The notes under the pieces were generated by a model. It was not told the DNA's origin. It did no database searches and was given only the letters and a program-made list of their open reading frames with translations. This document shows positions 19,504-29,694 of a DNA stretch of 64,000 bases, in pieces. Location of the stretch: the NCBI RefSeq assembly GCF_963678635.1, contig NC_087071.1:11793088-11857087 (forward strand). Reading direction: 5' to 3'. The position numbers and the translations under genes are program-made. Source of the stretch: Symsagittifera roscoffensis. Its lineage: Eukaryota > Xenacoelomorpha > Acoela > Convolutidae. How positions within the stretch are numbered: position 1 is the first letter of the stretch; each line of letters begins with the position of its first letter.

Positions 19504-22500
19504 ATGGCAGACCGATTCTGGAACTCTAAGCCCACGGCTCTGCAGAGGCCCACTCTTGACGAGCTGTACAGACGCTTGAGGGACCTGGACCACACCCAGA
19601 TCGACGAGAGAATGGCGGTGATGCTGAATGCGATCCTCCAGTTGGAGGACCAGGGCGAGTGCAGGGAGTCTGCGACGGAGGCTGTCTTGATAGTCGGCTA
19701 CACCACTGAGGGCATATCAAATCGAGCACAGACCAGATGGTTGTCTTGGAATGCGGATGGAGGAGTAAGGGGCTTTGACTTGGCAAGAAATCCTGGCCTG
19801 AGTAACAACACCGAACACGGCGCAGGAGAGTTCCCGCTACCGACGAGGCCAACAGCGAGATCCACGGGCCAGAGCTCGAGTAAGGTGCCGTCGATGTCGC
19901 GAGCGCAACAGACGACCGAGGCATATCCGGAGCTGGGAGTCCTAAGGAAAGAGCTTGAGAAGGCGCTGAAGGAAAGGAATAAAGCGAACCTCGATCGGGA
20001 TCAGGCGAAGTTGGATAGGGAGAGGCTTCAGCTGGAGAGAGACCAGGCAGTCGACGAGCGGGATCAGACGTTGAAATTACTTGAGATGCTAAGGGCGGAA
20101 CATCAGCAGGAGCTAAAGGTGCGGGAGAACGCCGCGAATCGCGATCAACTAAAGTCGGAGTTGGAAAGGATAGAACAACGACAACGCGAGCTGGACGCAC
20201 AAAAGGGAGCCAGGTCAAACGAACGAGTGGTGACAAGCTCAAGGCCAGAGTCGCGCATGGAGGTGGATGAAGCTCCCAGGGCTAGAGGACGGTTCAACCT
20301 TGACCGCGAGGCCAGGGAACACATGAGTGAAGGGTTGGAGGTCTGGATACCGAATGACGCGACGCCCTCCTTGCGCAATCTAGAGACCCAACCTGTACGT
20401 CCTCTGATGGATGTGGTGTTACCAGGATATACACCAACCTCGACCTCGAGCGGTAGTCAGGTGAGTGGCGCCTCATCGCGCCTGAAGGAGCTGGGCGAGA
20501 AATTGCAGCAGCAGAGTCGTGAAAGAGCGACAAGGCCAGAGCTTCCCCCAACTTGGAGGGAACAGCCGGTCAGAAACGTCGTGATCGCGAGCTACAAGAA
20601 GAACACAGAGGGGAACTACCACAAGCATAGTCGGCTGGACTGGAATGCGGAACAGCAAGCCAGGAGGGACTGCTTCCACGACGCAGCCTGGGTGCAGTAT
20701 CTAGCGCCACCTCGTGTGCCAGAGGGTGCGGATCACCTGATTATAGGGGATAGCCTGGTGCGGGTGTTGACCCAGATCCGGTCACATTGGCAGACGGGAG
20801 TCTTGAGTTTCGCTGGAGCTGCTACGCCACAGATGTTGGCAACTCTGGACATGCTAGGAATGACCAAAGTTTACACAGTCACCTTGATGGTTGGGACCAA
20901 CGACGTGTCGAGAGGAGAAGCAAGGAAAGTGACGAGGCTATGCGACAAGATAAGTTGCCTTCTTGAGGAGCTGAGGATCCAAATGGATCCCATCCTGCTG
21001 ACGATATGCACGGTCCCCTATAACATGATGTTTGATCAACACTCCCTAGAGATGAACCAGAGGGTGCGGAGCCTGAACAAGGCGATCCGAGAAATACACC
21101 GAAACAGTGTGCTTCCTCTCAGGCTGTTAGACGTTGCAGAACGCATGGAGAACAAGGGATTCCCTGAAGACACCTCGAAAGATGGAATCCATTTCGATAG
21201 GCCAAGGGGAGCTGAGTGGCTGAACGACGTCTTCCAGGAACACATAAACACGCTAGAAGCGGACCTGCTGGAGACAGCCCAATTCACTTTAGGGCCACCT
21301 CCCAACCCACCATTCCTTGCCTCGAGGGCCTTGGCTGGTCGATTGGGAGCGAGAGTTGATACTAGAGATAGCTCGAGGAGCAATCAGACCCGATTGCAGA
21401 GTGCCACACCAATGGAGTCGGAGGAGGTAGAGTCATCAACACCTCCGACCTCGGCGATGTCCTCCGTGGTGGTGGCAGATGGCAGGAGAGAAAAGAAGTC
21501 TAGGGAGACTACCCGCTTGAGATATCCTGAGAAGGTGAAGGAACTGGATCTAGAGACTTTGGAATGCAGACGAGAGTTGGCGGAAACCCTGGGGATCGAA
21601 CGAGTGTCGCATGAGGACTTGAATAGACATCATTGCGTAGACTGGTTGAAAGCACACGAGGCGCATTTCTCGAGAACGAAGTTAATGGAGACTACAGACC
21701 TGACTGGAATTCCCACAAAAACGATCATGGGACCCATTAACTACAGGCCTCTTAAGCAGCTAGGGAGTCCTGGACTTATAGCAGAACCTCCCAAGCACCG
21801 AACTGGCATCGCCAGGATCAGGTTGGCAACCCCGGCACAGTTGAAGGTGGTAGACAAGCTACTCAATCCGGGAGGAATGGAATTGCCTGATGCCGCTTAC
21901 GAAGGTCCAAGGTTGGCAGAGGATCCCAGGTACGGGAAGCCCTGTGGCGGCACCCAATTGGCCAAGACTCTGGCAGTTTATGATAGAGCAGATCCAGCTG
22001 CTGCAAGAGTGATCATTGTGGCGGGATCAGACTTCGAAGGAACGTCTCCCAAGTTGTTCTGGCCGGAGACTCTGGTATACTCTTTACCAGGAGCCGAATT
22101 GAACCAGATGTTGACCCTAGTGGTGGCAATAAAGTCGGAGATGCCCTGTGAACCTGAGCTGCTATTGTTTGCAGGAATGAATGACCACCTGCACGCGATG
22201 GGACTTCTTGAGCAACTAAAGGGCAAGGAGATTCCGACATCAAAGAAGATATGGGAGGCTATTCAGGCGTTATTTGCGGCGATGAATGAGGTACAAGAGA
22301 ACGTAGCCTCGAGATTTGGGTCCAAGACAAAGGTGGTGTTTACCACATCCCCAGGATACGCCAGCATGCCACCCGCCCTACAATTCGTGTATGCGGTCTT
22401 AATCTTGATAGCGGAAGGGAGTGAATGGCGGATTCTGATGGCAGCCCCCAATCGAGAGCTGGAGCCAGTAAACTTGAGACTTTACAGATCAGAATTACCA

Positions 22501-25500
22501 GCGGCATGGGCTGACATATCTCATGCGCTGAGGGGCTTTTACGGACTAGCCGATGTCTTGATTGTATTGGATGAGGTACTCTTGCTAGAGATATCGAACT
22601 TTGCTAGACAACTCAAGTTCAGCCCAGTCATCGGGGACGACCACCCGGCGATAAACCAGTTGACGGCCAGCCTGTGGTTCCGGAGTATGGATGTGAAAGT
22701 CGCAAATTCCACCAGCAGGACTAGAGGTCCCAGCAACGAGAGAAGAAATGTGGTCGAGACGGAGAAACAGTTAGAATCGATGAAATATCGCTTGACCCAA
22801 GAGAATGGCTGGTGGCCATTCCTGACACCAAGGCTGGAGAACGCCACGAATAAAACGAGGGAGGAAGCACCACTCCTCGTGAAACAAATCTGGAGTTTTC
22901 TAGAGAAGCAACTGGAGCTAGCTGAAAGGAGAGACATGACGGTGGTTAGATTTGTCTCGGCCGCCAATGAAGTGACGATTGGAGGATTTTGGAGAGAGCA
23001 CGCCAACGGCGAATTGAAGACTAGGAGAGATTACGAGATTCTCAAGTTCTTGAGTCCTTGCTGGGAGAGAGAATTCTTGGCAGGAGTGTTCGGCACCACG
23101 GCGACTATCTTCGGAGCCTTCGTGCAGGAGATACTGGGCATGCCCATCAGCCTGCTCTTGGCCCTGTATTTGGTCTACCCCAGATACTTGTTCAATATGG
23201 GTCCAGCATATATGTTTAGTCGGGGAGTGGAGACACTTCGAGTTGATGGGTACCTGGCACTAGTGCTCCTGACCCATGGGGAATTGGTGTCGTTTCATCG
23301 GTTAATGGAATATGGAGAACCTCTGTCTATGGGGAGAGTCCACACGAGCATTGAAACCAGCTCCTACAAGTGCGCCGCAGGGTTGAAGACACTACTGGTG
23401 CAATACCTCATGATGCAGAATCGATACATGACGGGTGAAGATGAGAACCCAACCTCGAGAGAAGAATGGGAGAAGGCGAACAGAGGGATGCCTCTGTTGA
23501 CGGACCTGTGTCTGGCAATGAGGTCGGACCCAATGGGGATAATCCGAGGTCTGGAGGAGGTGGTGACCTGCATCTATGGTCCAGCAGTGACGTACGCGTT
23601 TCCAGATCCCCTGGTGATAACGTATCGTCACTCGGTGACGCACTTGAGTCTCATCAGCGTACTGGATGGTGCAGCGCTGAATTGGTGTCAGCAGGAAGTG
23701 CTCAGGGCGCGTATGAGCAACACGGTACTCTTCGGAAAAGTGAAAGATGCTGAGATGATGGTGTGCAATTTCAGGGGACAAATGCAATGCAGAATGGGAG
23801 GCAAGCGAGAGGGCCCTATTGAAATGTATCCCAAATTCTGGAACTTGAACCCATTGACGGCGGACGGACGAGAAATCTTGAGAATTCCTGCCTGGAAGGA
23901 GTGCTTCGCACTGGTGAAGAGGGAGCTAGAGACCATAATGGAGAAAGAAATCCTCCCGGCAACCATGCCTGAGTTCCCAATAGTCAGGAGGATGACCTTA
24001 GGAATGAATAGTCCCTTGGTAGTTCCCTCCATAATGGCGAGGATGAGGGCGGAGGAAATGCAGAAGGATTTCACTGATGGCTGGGACCCCCTGTTCATTG
24101 GCTACACGGCGGCGGTCTACTTCCATACCAGCGAGATGAAGGTAAATTCGTGGACGACGCAAGCGAAAAAGAGTAGAGGTTCGCAGCCCCCTGGATATGA
24201 GGTGCGGAAAGTCTTGAGGACTCTTGAGAAGGAAGGACTTGAGAATATGCTACCCATATGGGATGATGGCAGGATGATCGTGATGGAGGGACACGTCGCA
24301 CTGGTGGACGACATGAAATTTGCCACGAGAAAATATAAGGCGCCCTATGGCTTGGAACAGGTGGAAATAAGACAGGAAGGAACAGAACTAGATGCAGCAG
24401 GTCAACTGCACGTAGCACTGACGGAATACAAAAAGCTGGATCCCGCGACACCATCACCACTGTCCGTGGACACACCTGGAGACAAGAGGAGCGGACCCGT
24501 CGAGGACCGATTTAAGAAAATTCTCGAGAGAAGGAGACATGAGTCAGAAGAAGAGAGTATGGATGAAACTCTCAGTGAAGCTGGTGAAGACATGGAAGTG
24601 GGGAATATGCCTGAACCAGGGCCATCAGGGGAGGAGCTCACCACTCAAGAGCTGTTGAAAGATTTGAGCGAGGAGAATTGGGCAGATACTGCCACACCAC
24701 CCCTGATTCCGTCTCCACGGAAGAACCTAGAGTTGCCATTGGCAGGTGAAACCTTCAATATGGGGATGTTACTCTTGAGCTCGGAGGAAAGGGAGAAGAA
24801 CACGTTCGAAGGGAATAGGGACATATTCTTGGGATCTCTCGAGGATGACGCTTGGCAGGAGTTCCTGGAGGAATTCAATCGAGAAGTGGGCAGCGAGACG
24901 ACGCTGGACAAGTTCAAGAAGGAACTGTGGGACGCAGTAGTGAGATTCGGGGAACCGCTCCTGATAGGAACGGGCCTGGATGAGAAAGCAAGAAAAGAGC
25001 TGCTGAACAAGCTAGTGGAGCTGAGGAACGCACGATCGAAGACTAGAAAAGAGAAATGTGAGGACAGCTCTACTCTGAAACGAAAAACTGTGGATAAAAT
25101 GGTTGATGATATAAAGAGGGATAAGGTTGGGACTAGTAATATGATTAAAAGTACTAATATCCTTAAGGCTCGAGCAGGGGGGAGGCAAGAGTTGGAAGGA
25201 GTGGATGGAGAGGTAGAATCAATGATGATAGCCACCACACCCTCGAGCAGAGACGTGAAGACTCGCAAGAGGAAGAGAGAAGTGGAAGGATGGGGTAGTC
25301 CTTCAGTGGATGCTGTTTCGGAAGGAAACTTGAGAGAGACGGCGCCCATCGTTTTGGCCCGATGCAAGACGGCGGCATACAAGAACAGCTCGGAACTCAG
25401 GAAACCACTTGAAGTAGAAAAGGAAATAGAGGTTTCCACCAGTTCTACGTCAGAAGAAGACTTCAAGCCTCAGAAGGTAAACGTGAAGAGAGGTTCAACG

Positions 25501-28383
25501 AACGGACAGGTAGGGGAAGTGGAGATCGGCAAAGAATGGATCTCGAAGGCACATCAGGACATGAGCAAACAAGTGACGAGTGATCCATTGGAGAGGAACA
25601 AGACGAGGAACACTTCCCGGACGTGGTGGGTGGCCCTCGAAACATTGAAGGAAATGGAGGACTGCTTGAAGAAGTTGGATAGTGGAATAGCTCGCAGGCG
25701 ACGCAATTGGGCCACCCAGCAGAAAGCCGAGGTTAATAAGATAGAGATGGCAAGTCATCTGAAGAGGTCCTGGCAGAGTTTGTTGAAGGATCATTTTGAA
25801 GAGGCGATGAGAACATCCTCATCAGCACCGCCACTAATGGCGAATCCCTTCGTTAGAACTGCGGGACAATTAATGTTCACCTGGAGTCTGGTGGGAATAG
25901 AGTTGGAGACATTGACCTCGTATGACAGGCTGAAGCTGGGAAGCAAGAAGCTAGAGGTGTATCAGGCACTGATGCAACACGTGGCCAGGGACAATTCAGG
26001 CTTGAGCCTGGCTAGGAGAAAAGATGCCACATGTTTCTTGAGATGGACAATGTCAATGATGTCTGATAGCACCATCCTGGCATGCCACCAGAGAGCAAGT
26101 GGAAGTAAAACCATGGAGAGAAGGGTCTCAACGATCATCTTGAATGTATATCAAAGTACAGGAATAGAGAAAGAAGATGGTTCCAGACTATCCTTAGAGA
26201 GCCACCGAAAGCTGGACGAGGTACGGAGGTTCTCTAATAAGAAGTTCGAGGAAGAACATGATGTTCACCGTAACCTGGCCTCGTCAGAACAGTACTCGAG
26301 ACTCAGTGAGAAGGGGGAATACCAATACGTGTCTGGAGTGCTGGGAATAGCCTACAATCCCTTCTTAGACTCGGAAGCTGGAGGAGCCCACAGAAACCAT
26401 GAGGTAGCGGAGCTGCTGAAGTTTTGGACAGAAAGAATAATGGAGATAGACGCGGTGGAGAAAGAGGGGCCGAGCCTGGGCCTGATTCTTGAGAAAACAC
26501 CAGAGGTGATAAGCATGCCGCGCTCAAACAAGAGAGTTGAAGTAAACATGGGCGGTGGAAATGGCTTGTTAACCACGAACTTGGGAGTGATATGGAAGCT
26601 ACTAAGACCCTCCTGGTGTCCACATCCCCATGCGAGTCTAATCGAGGAAACCACCGAGCGAGTGAGGTTAGCACCAACGGAAGATGAAGATCTGGCGAAG
26701 TTAAGTGTGCTGCATAAGCTAATCACGCCCCAGATGCAAGAGCCAAGCGAAAGGACGAGCGACCCCGGGTCAGCAAAGAAATTGGAGCCGGGTAGCTGTC
26801 TGGATTCGACGTGTGGGAACGGAGAGCACATCTGCGATGGACGGTCATGCGTCAGGATACTGTCGTTTCAAAAAGAAGACCTGGTCACTTGGTTCGAAGA
26901 CATCACAGAAAGGGAGAAAAGTGAAGTGCAAATAATAGCGGAATGTTACGCGAGAACCACGGTGAATATAGCGGCAGCTCTCGGATTCTTCTCGAGAATG
27001 TGTGGTCTGCAGGCACTGGAGAGACTGGAGTCTGAGCATCATTTAGTGACGGCGTTGAGCGTGGAATCATGGCCCGGGGTGTTGCAGGTGACTCAAAAAC
27101 ACATCCGGAGCTGGAAAGTTGGTCTTGAGGCGGAAATGAGATTTCCCCTGAGCGAAGCTTATGGCTTGCCATTGAACGCGAAATCGCTGATAGGGTCAAT
27201 GATGGCCAACTTGTGCGGAAGTCACTACCCGCTACACATGGCGATGGTGGAAGTGTCCAGCCAGAGAATACTGGTGGACAAGGCCTTCTCAGTGCCCAAG
27301 TGCGTGAGGTTGGCTCGGATGTCGCATCACTCGCACAAGTTGTTGAGAAAAATCAAAGGGACAGTACCAAAAGAATTGAGAGATGACTTAAGCGAAATCT
27401 GGGGAGAAGATCTTCTGAAGTTGGAAAGAGAAAACACAAGCGATCACGAGAGACAAAACGTGATCGGGAAACCTGTGGGAAGTACTCCGAACCTGGAAGA
27501 CAACGACACGATGCACGAGAAAATGATGGAGCTTGAGCCTCTCTTGGAAGCCTCAGGGGAGCGTAATCTCAGGAGCATTGAGATCTCTCATGGGGAATGC
27601 CCATGCCACTGTTTGGCACAAACGGTGTGGTATCCAGATCACAAGAACCTTTGCCTGGTGTGGGATGTGGAAGAGATTCGGTCGATCGGACTACCGGATC
27701 ACCGGCAGAAGGTGACGCTCTTAGTAGTGAGTACGATGTTAGCTCTGAGATGGATAGAAGAGAATATAACGAAATATCGGGAGGCGACGACGCCAACGGC
27801 TGAGTCAATATACGCGATAGACTACAGCAGGAGACTTGAGTTGTTTGAGACTGCGTGCAAAGTATTCGCCATACCAACGGAAGTCAGGCACGTATGGAGT
27901 CGCTTGAGGTACTTTCCATGGTTTCGGGCGACACTGACGTCTTGGTTGTACAGGGCAACGAAAGATCACATGAGAAAACATCAAAAGGAGTATCGACAGT
28001 TCCAGGCCGAGATTGGGCCGGAAGCTTTCAAGAGACCCCTGCTAACCCATCGTGATGCGATCACGACGGGATGGAAGAGAGTGGGTAAGATGTCTAGAGA
28101 CAACACCAAAGCGAGGGAGTCGATACTAGAGGAAGACCTGGCGAAGAACGTGAGCTTGAGCCTGCACAACTCCTTTTGCTTGAACCGAGAAGCTAGGGTG
28201 AAGGCACTACCCAACCAAGCAAAGAGATTGCAGGAGCAGAGAGAATGGATGCGATCCTATGAACAGCTGAAGGCTTGGGAGGAGATTGTGATTAGTTCCG
28301 ATGATGAAGAGGAACTGTTGAGACAGTTTGCCGCATCTAGCACTTCAGGAGGCAGTACCTCCAAGGCGAAGAGCACGAGATGA
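19504..28383 (+). CDS. Element A ORF2: giant accessory protein with SGNH hydrolase and second SGNH-like domain
   Basis: This 2959-residue protein has no signal peptide or envelope features. Residues 1-110 form a domain also present in old element C. Residues ~145-245 are a heptad-rich coiled coil. Residues ~395-590 are an SGNH/GDSL-type hydrolase with all four blocks: GDS at 415-417 (Ser417), Gly438 in FAGAATP, GTND at 464-467 (Asn466) and D560-G-I-H563. Residues ~830-1060 look like a second, degenerate copy: AGSDF at 840-844, PGAE near 863, AGMND at 890-894 and GDDHP at 1044-1048. A hydrophobic stretch lies around 1200-1245 (FGTTATIFGAF...). An acidic, probably disordered region (~1640-1700) precedes a C-terminal part of unknown function shared with C, with Cys-rich islands (near 2440, and PCHC near 2700). 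An esterase or deacetylase role is likely from the family, but the substrate is unknown. The start ATG follows AAAGA and is the first in frame. Confidence 0.9.
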   Translation: MADRFWNSKPTALQRPTLDELYRRLRDLDHTQIDERMAVMLNAILQLEDQGECRESATEAVLIVGYTTEGISNRAQTRWLSWNADGGVRGFDLARNPGLSNNTEHGAGEFPLPTRPTARSTGQSSSKVPSMSRAQQTTEAYPELGVLRKELEKALKERNKANLDRDQAKLDRERLQLERDQAVDERDQTLKLLEMLRAEHQQELKVRENAANRDQLKSELERIEQRQRELDAQKGARSNERVVTSSRPESRMEVDEAPRARGRFNLDREAREHMSEGLEVWIPNDATPSLRNLETQPVRPLMDVVLPGYTPTSTSSGSQVSGASSRLKELGEKLQQQSRERATRPELPPTWREQPVRNVVIASYKKNTEGNYHKHSRLDWNAEQQARRDCFHDAAWVQYLAPPRVPEGADHLIIGDSLVRVLTQIRSHWQTGVLSFAGAATPQMLATLDMLGMTKVYTVTLMVGTNDVSRGEARKVTRLCDKISCLLEELRIQMDPILLTICTVPYNMMFDQHSLEMNQRVRSLNKAIREIHRNSVLPLRLLDVAERMENKGFPEDTSKDGIHFDRPRGAEWLNDVFQEHINTLEADLLETAQFTLGPPPNPPFLASRALAGRLGARVDTRDSSRSNQTRLQSATPMESEEVESSTPPTSAMSSVVVADGRREKKSRETTRLRYPEKVKELDLETLECRRELAETLGIERVSHEDLNRHHCVDWLKAHEAHFSRTKLMETTDLTGIPTKTIMGPINYRPLKQLGSPGLIAEPPKHRTGIARIRLATPAQLKVVDKLLNPGGMELPDAAYEGPRLAEDPRYGKPCGGTQLAKTLAVYDRADPAAARVIIVAGSDFEGTSPKLFWPETLVYSLPGAELNQMLTLVVAIKSEMPCEPELLLFAGMNDHLHAMGLLEQLKGKEIPTSKKIWEAIQALFAAMNEVQENVASRFGSKTKVVFTTSPGYASMPPALQFVYAVLILIAEGSEWRILMAAPNRELEPVNLRLYRSELPAAWADISHALRGFYGLADVLIVLDEVLLLEISNFARQLKFSPVIGDDHPAINQLTASLWFRSMDVKVANSTSRTRGPSNERRNVVETEKQLESMKYRLTQENGWWPFLTPRLENATNKTREEAPLLVKQIWSFLEKQLELAERRDMTVVRFVSAANEVTIGGFWREHANGELKTRRDYEILKFLSPCWEREFLAGVFGTTATIFGAFVQEILGMPISLLLALYLVYPRYLFNMGPAYMFSRGVETLRVDGYLALVLLTHGELVSFHRLMEYGEPLSMGRVHTSIETSSYKCAAGLKTLLVQYLMMQNRYMTGEDENPTSREEWEKANRGMPLLTDLCLAMRSDPMGIIRGLEEVVTCIYGPAVTYAFPDPLVITYRHSVTHLSLISVLDGAALNWCQQEVLRARMSNTVLFGKVKDAEMMVCNFRGQMQCRMGGKREGPIEMYPKFWNLNPLTADGREILRIPAWKECFALVKRELETIMEKEILPATMPEFPIVRRMTLGMNSPLVVPSIMARMRAEEMQKDFTDGWDPLFIGYTAAVYFHTSEMKVNSWTTQAKKSRGSQPPGYEVRKVLRTLEKEGLENMLPIWDDGRMIVMEGHVALVDDMKFATRKYKAPYGLEQVEIRQEGTELDAAGQLHVALTEYKKLDPATPSPLSVDTPGDKRSGPVEDRFKKILERRRHESEEESMDETLSEAGEDMEVGNMPEPGPSGEELTTQELLKDLSEENWADTATPPLIPSPRKNLELPLAGETFNMGMLLLSSEEREKNTFEGNRDIFLGSLEDDAWQEFLEEFNREVGSETTLDKFKKELWDAVVRFGEPLLIGTGLDEKARKELLNKLVELRNARSKTRKEKCEDSSTLKRKTVDKMVDDIKRDKVGTSNMIKSTNILKARAGGRQELEGVDGEVESMMIATTPSSRDVKTRKRKREVEGWGSPSVDAVSEGNLRETAPIVLARCKTAAYKNSSELRKPLEVEKEIEVSTSSTSEEDFKPQKVNVKRGSTNGQVGEVEIGKEWISKAHQDMSKQVTSDPLERNKTRNTSRTWWVALETLKEMEDCLKKLDSGIARRRRNWATQQKAEVNKIEMASHLKRSWQSLLKDHFEEAMRTSSSAPPLMANPFVRTAGQLMFTWSLVGIELETLTSYDRLKLGSKKLEVYQALMQHVARDNSGLSLARRKDATCFLRWTMSMMSDSTILACHQRASGSKTMERRVSTIILNVYQSTGIEKEDGSRLSLESHRKLDEVRRFSNKKFEEEHDVHRNLASSEQYSRLSEKGEYQYVSGVLGIAYNPFLDSEAGGAHRNHEVAELLKFWTERIMEIDAVEKEGPSLGLILEKTPEVISMPRSNKRVEVNMGGGNGLLTTNLGVIWKLLRPSWCPHPHASLIEETTERVRLAPTEDEDLAKLSVLHKLITPQMQEPSERTSDPGSAKKLEPGSCLDSTCGNGEHICDGRSCVRILSFQKEDLVTWFEDITEREKSEVQIIAECYARTTVNIAAALGFFSRMCGLQALERLESEHHLVTALSVESWPGVLQVTQKHIRSWKVGLEAEMRFPLSEAYGLPLNAKSLIGSMMANLCGSHYPLHMAMVEVSSQRILVDKAFSVPKCVRLARMSHHSHKLLRKIKGTVPKELRDDLSEIWGEDLLKLERENTSDHERQNVIGKPVGSTPNLEDNDTMHEKMMELEPLLEASGERNLRSIEISHGECPCHCLAQTVWYPDHKNLCLVWDVEEIRSIGLPDHRQKVTLLVVSTMLALRWIEENITKYREATTPTAESIYAIDYSRRLELFETACKVFAIPTEVRHVWSRLRYFPWFRATLTSWLYRATKDHMRKHQKEYRQFQAEIGPEAFKRPLLTHRDAITTGWKRVGKMSRDNTKARESILEEDLAKNVSLSLHNSFCLNREARVKALPNQAKRLQEQREWMRSYEQLKAWEEIVISSDDEEELLRQFAASSTSGGSTSKAKSTR

Positions 28384-28434
28384 ATGGGCAAATCGGATGG
28401 ATCTTGAGTCTTGAGAGGGAAGGGGGGCTTGAGT

Positions 28435-28461
28435 GTGAATCCGAGTGAAACTTGGATTCAC
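28435..28461 (+). other. 11-bp hairpin in the 3' UTR of element A
   Basis: GTGAATCCGAG and CTTGGATTCAC pair over 11 bp (one G-U) around the loop TGAAA, about 50 bp after the ORF2 stop. The same structure is in element B near 32751-32778. Function unknown; transcript stability or packaging is possible. Confidence 0.5.
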
Positions 28462-28801
28462 GAAAAAGAAATTTTAACAAAGTAAATATTGTTACTAATA
28501 TACTATATCTATTATATAGATCAAAATGCTGCATGACAATTTCCTGATTGAATAGGACAAAAGAGATTTTTAAATGATTGGCTTGAAAAGCGAAAATTCA
28601 AAGGTGCAGGTAAATGCAGATTTTGATTGCTGTTTAGCAATAGTGTGAAAATTTTAAATGGTCGTGAATTTTGGGGTGTAGATAATCTTGAATCTGCTGC
28701 AAACTTCTGTAAATGACCACTGGCACTGTATCTTGAGCAACACTCGGTTTTTCTGGGACTCACTGGCAGAAGACAGCGCGCGATGAGGACATCGATCTCG
28801 A

Positions 28802-28813
28802 GTCCGGGGAGTA
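28802..28813 (+). promoter_or_regulatory. 3' polypurine site of element A
   Basis: GTCCGGGGAGTA abuts the first base of the 3' LTR, where plus-strand synthesis is primed in this class of element. Element B (32400-32411) and old element C (30173-30184) carry the same 12 bases. It is short and contains pyrimidines, so the primed segment is probably GGGGAG. Confidence 0.6.
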
Positions 28814-29694
28814 TGTGCCAGTCGGTCATATTTGGAAGTTTGACCTTGAGAAGAGCAGAAAATACTTGATTTTGAAGTGAAATTTAATTTTTCAAAATTT
28901 CGAAAGGAACATGTCATGCACGATTTTCTCGCGATAACTGAAAATCAGAAAAAGAAATCAGAGCAATTTTAGAACAATTGCGGGGAAGTTGTCAATTAAA
29001 AACGAGTGGGAAATTGCTATTCGCAATTTCCATCATAGTGAACGAGAGTAGAGCTGTCCTACTTGAAATAGAAGACAGAGTATCCCCGAGAGAGCGATTA
29101 CTAAAGTTGGACCAGAGTGAACCTTCAGCGGAAAGGCGGACAACTGGAGTGTCCCAACGGTCCAAGAGAACTCAAATTCTAGAGCATGAACTTATCCTTG
29201 CTGTCCAAACTATAAAACATTAAACTTCTCTTAGTTATTTATTTCTTGAGTTAGTTACTGACTGGATTATTTTCCCAACTCTTGAGAGCGCTGATATGTG
29301 AGTACGAATTTAAATTCTAGAGTGTGTTTTATGATTGTTATGTTGAGGTAAGGCGAGTTTTAGGTTGATCCATCTGAAATGGATCAAAGTCACACTGTCT
29401 AATAAAAAGTAACCTAACGGATTGTTCCAACCCGGTTTTTAACGGCGTTCATGTATTTTGGGTATCTAGAGACCTAAGTATGGGGACGTTTCTAATTCTA
29501 GAGTGGGGGGATATTTTAGTAGTAGCCTTTAAGCTGTAACGGGTCGTAGTCTCATGTCACAAGCGAACCGAACTGGCTCCGACCGTTCTTGAGGTGGGAA
29601 AACACAAGAGATAGTGTCCCTGACCCTTGAGCCAGTGGTTATAGGGCCTATTTTTCTTAAGCCTCATGTGTGACTGCAGTAGACGAATGTTACA
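28814..29694 (+). repeat. Element A 3' LTR
   Basis: This copy appears identical to 6916-7796 over 881 bp, with TATAAAA at 29211-29217 and AATAAA at 29401-29406. It ends TGTTACA and is followed by CTG, the same three bases that precede the 5' LTR. Confidence 0.95.

Larger units (their letters stand above)
28384..28813 (+). other. Element A 3' UTR
   Basis: This is 430 bp between the ORF2 stop and the 3' LTR. It has a strong hairpin at 28435-28461 and ends in the polypurine site. Element B has 429 bp here with the same parts. No gene is visible. Confidence 0.7.
6916..29694 (+). mobile_element. Element A: intact giant Ty3/gypsy-type LTR retroelement
   Basis: The element has two 881-bp LTRs in direct orientation with TG...CA ends. 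They appear identical on reading them side by side, and their spacing is constant (21898). Between them are a leader, a 2935-codon gag-pol ORF, a second ORF of 2959 codons, a polypurine site and a short 3' UTR. It is nested in element C and bordered by the trinucleotide CTG on each side (6913-6915 and 29695-29697). Identical LTRs and two full open frames indicate a very recent, possibly still active insertion. At 22.8 kb it is about four times a typical 5-6 kb Ty3 element. Confidence 0.95.

Noticed and set aside
24645-25466. 273-codon antisense frame inside ORF2 (and its twin at 35746-36567)
   Set aside because: Shadow of the real ORF2. It is serine/leucine-rich as expected of the antisense of an acidic, lysine-rich region, and has no domain features.
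19504-28383. ORF2 as a retroviral envelope gene
   Set aside because: There is no signal peptide, no furin-like site with fusion peptide, and no C-terminal membrane anchor. It has SGNH blocks, a coiled coil and acidic linkers instead.
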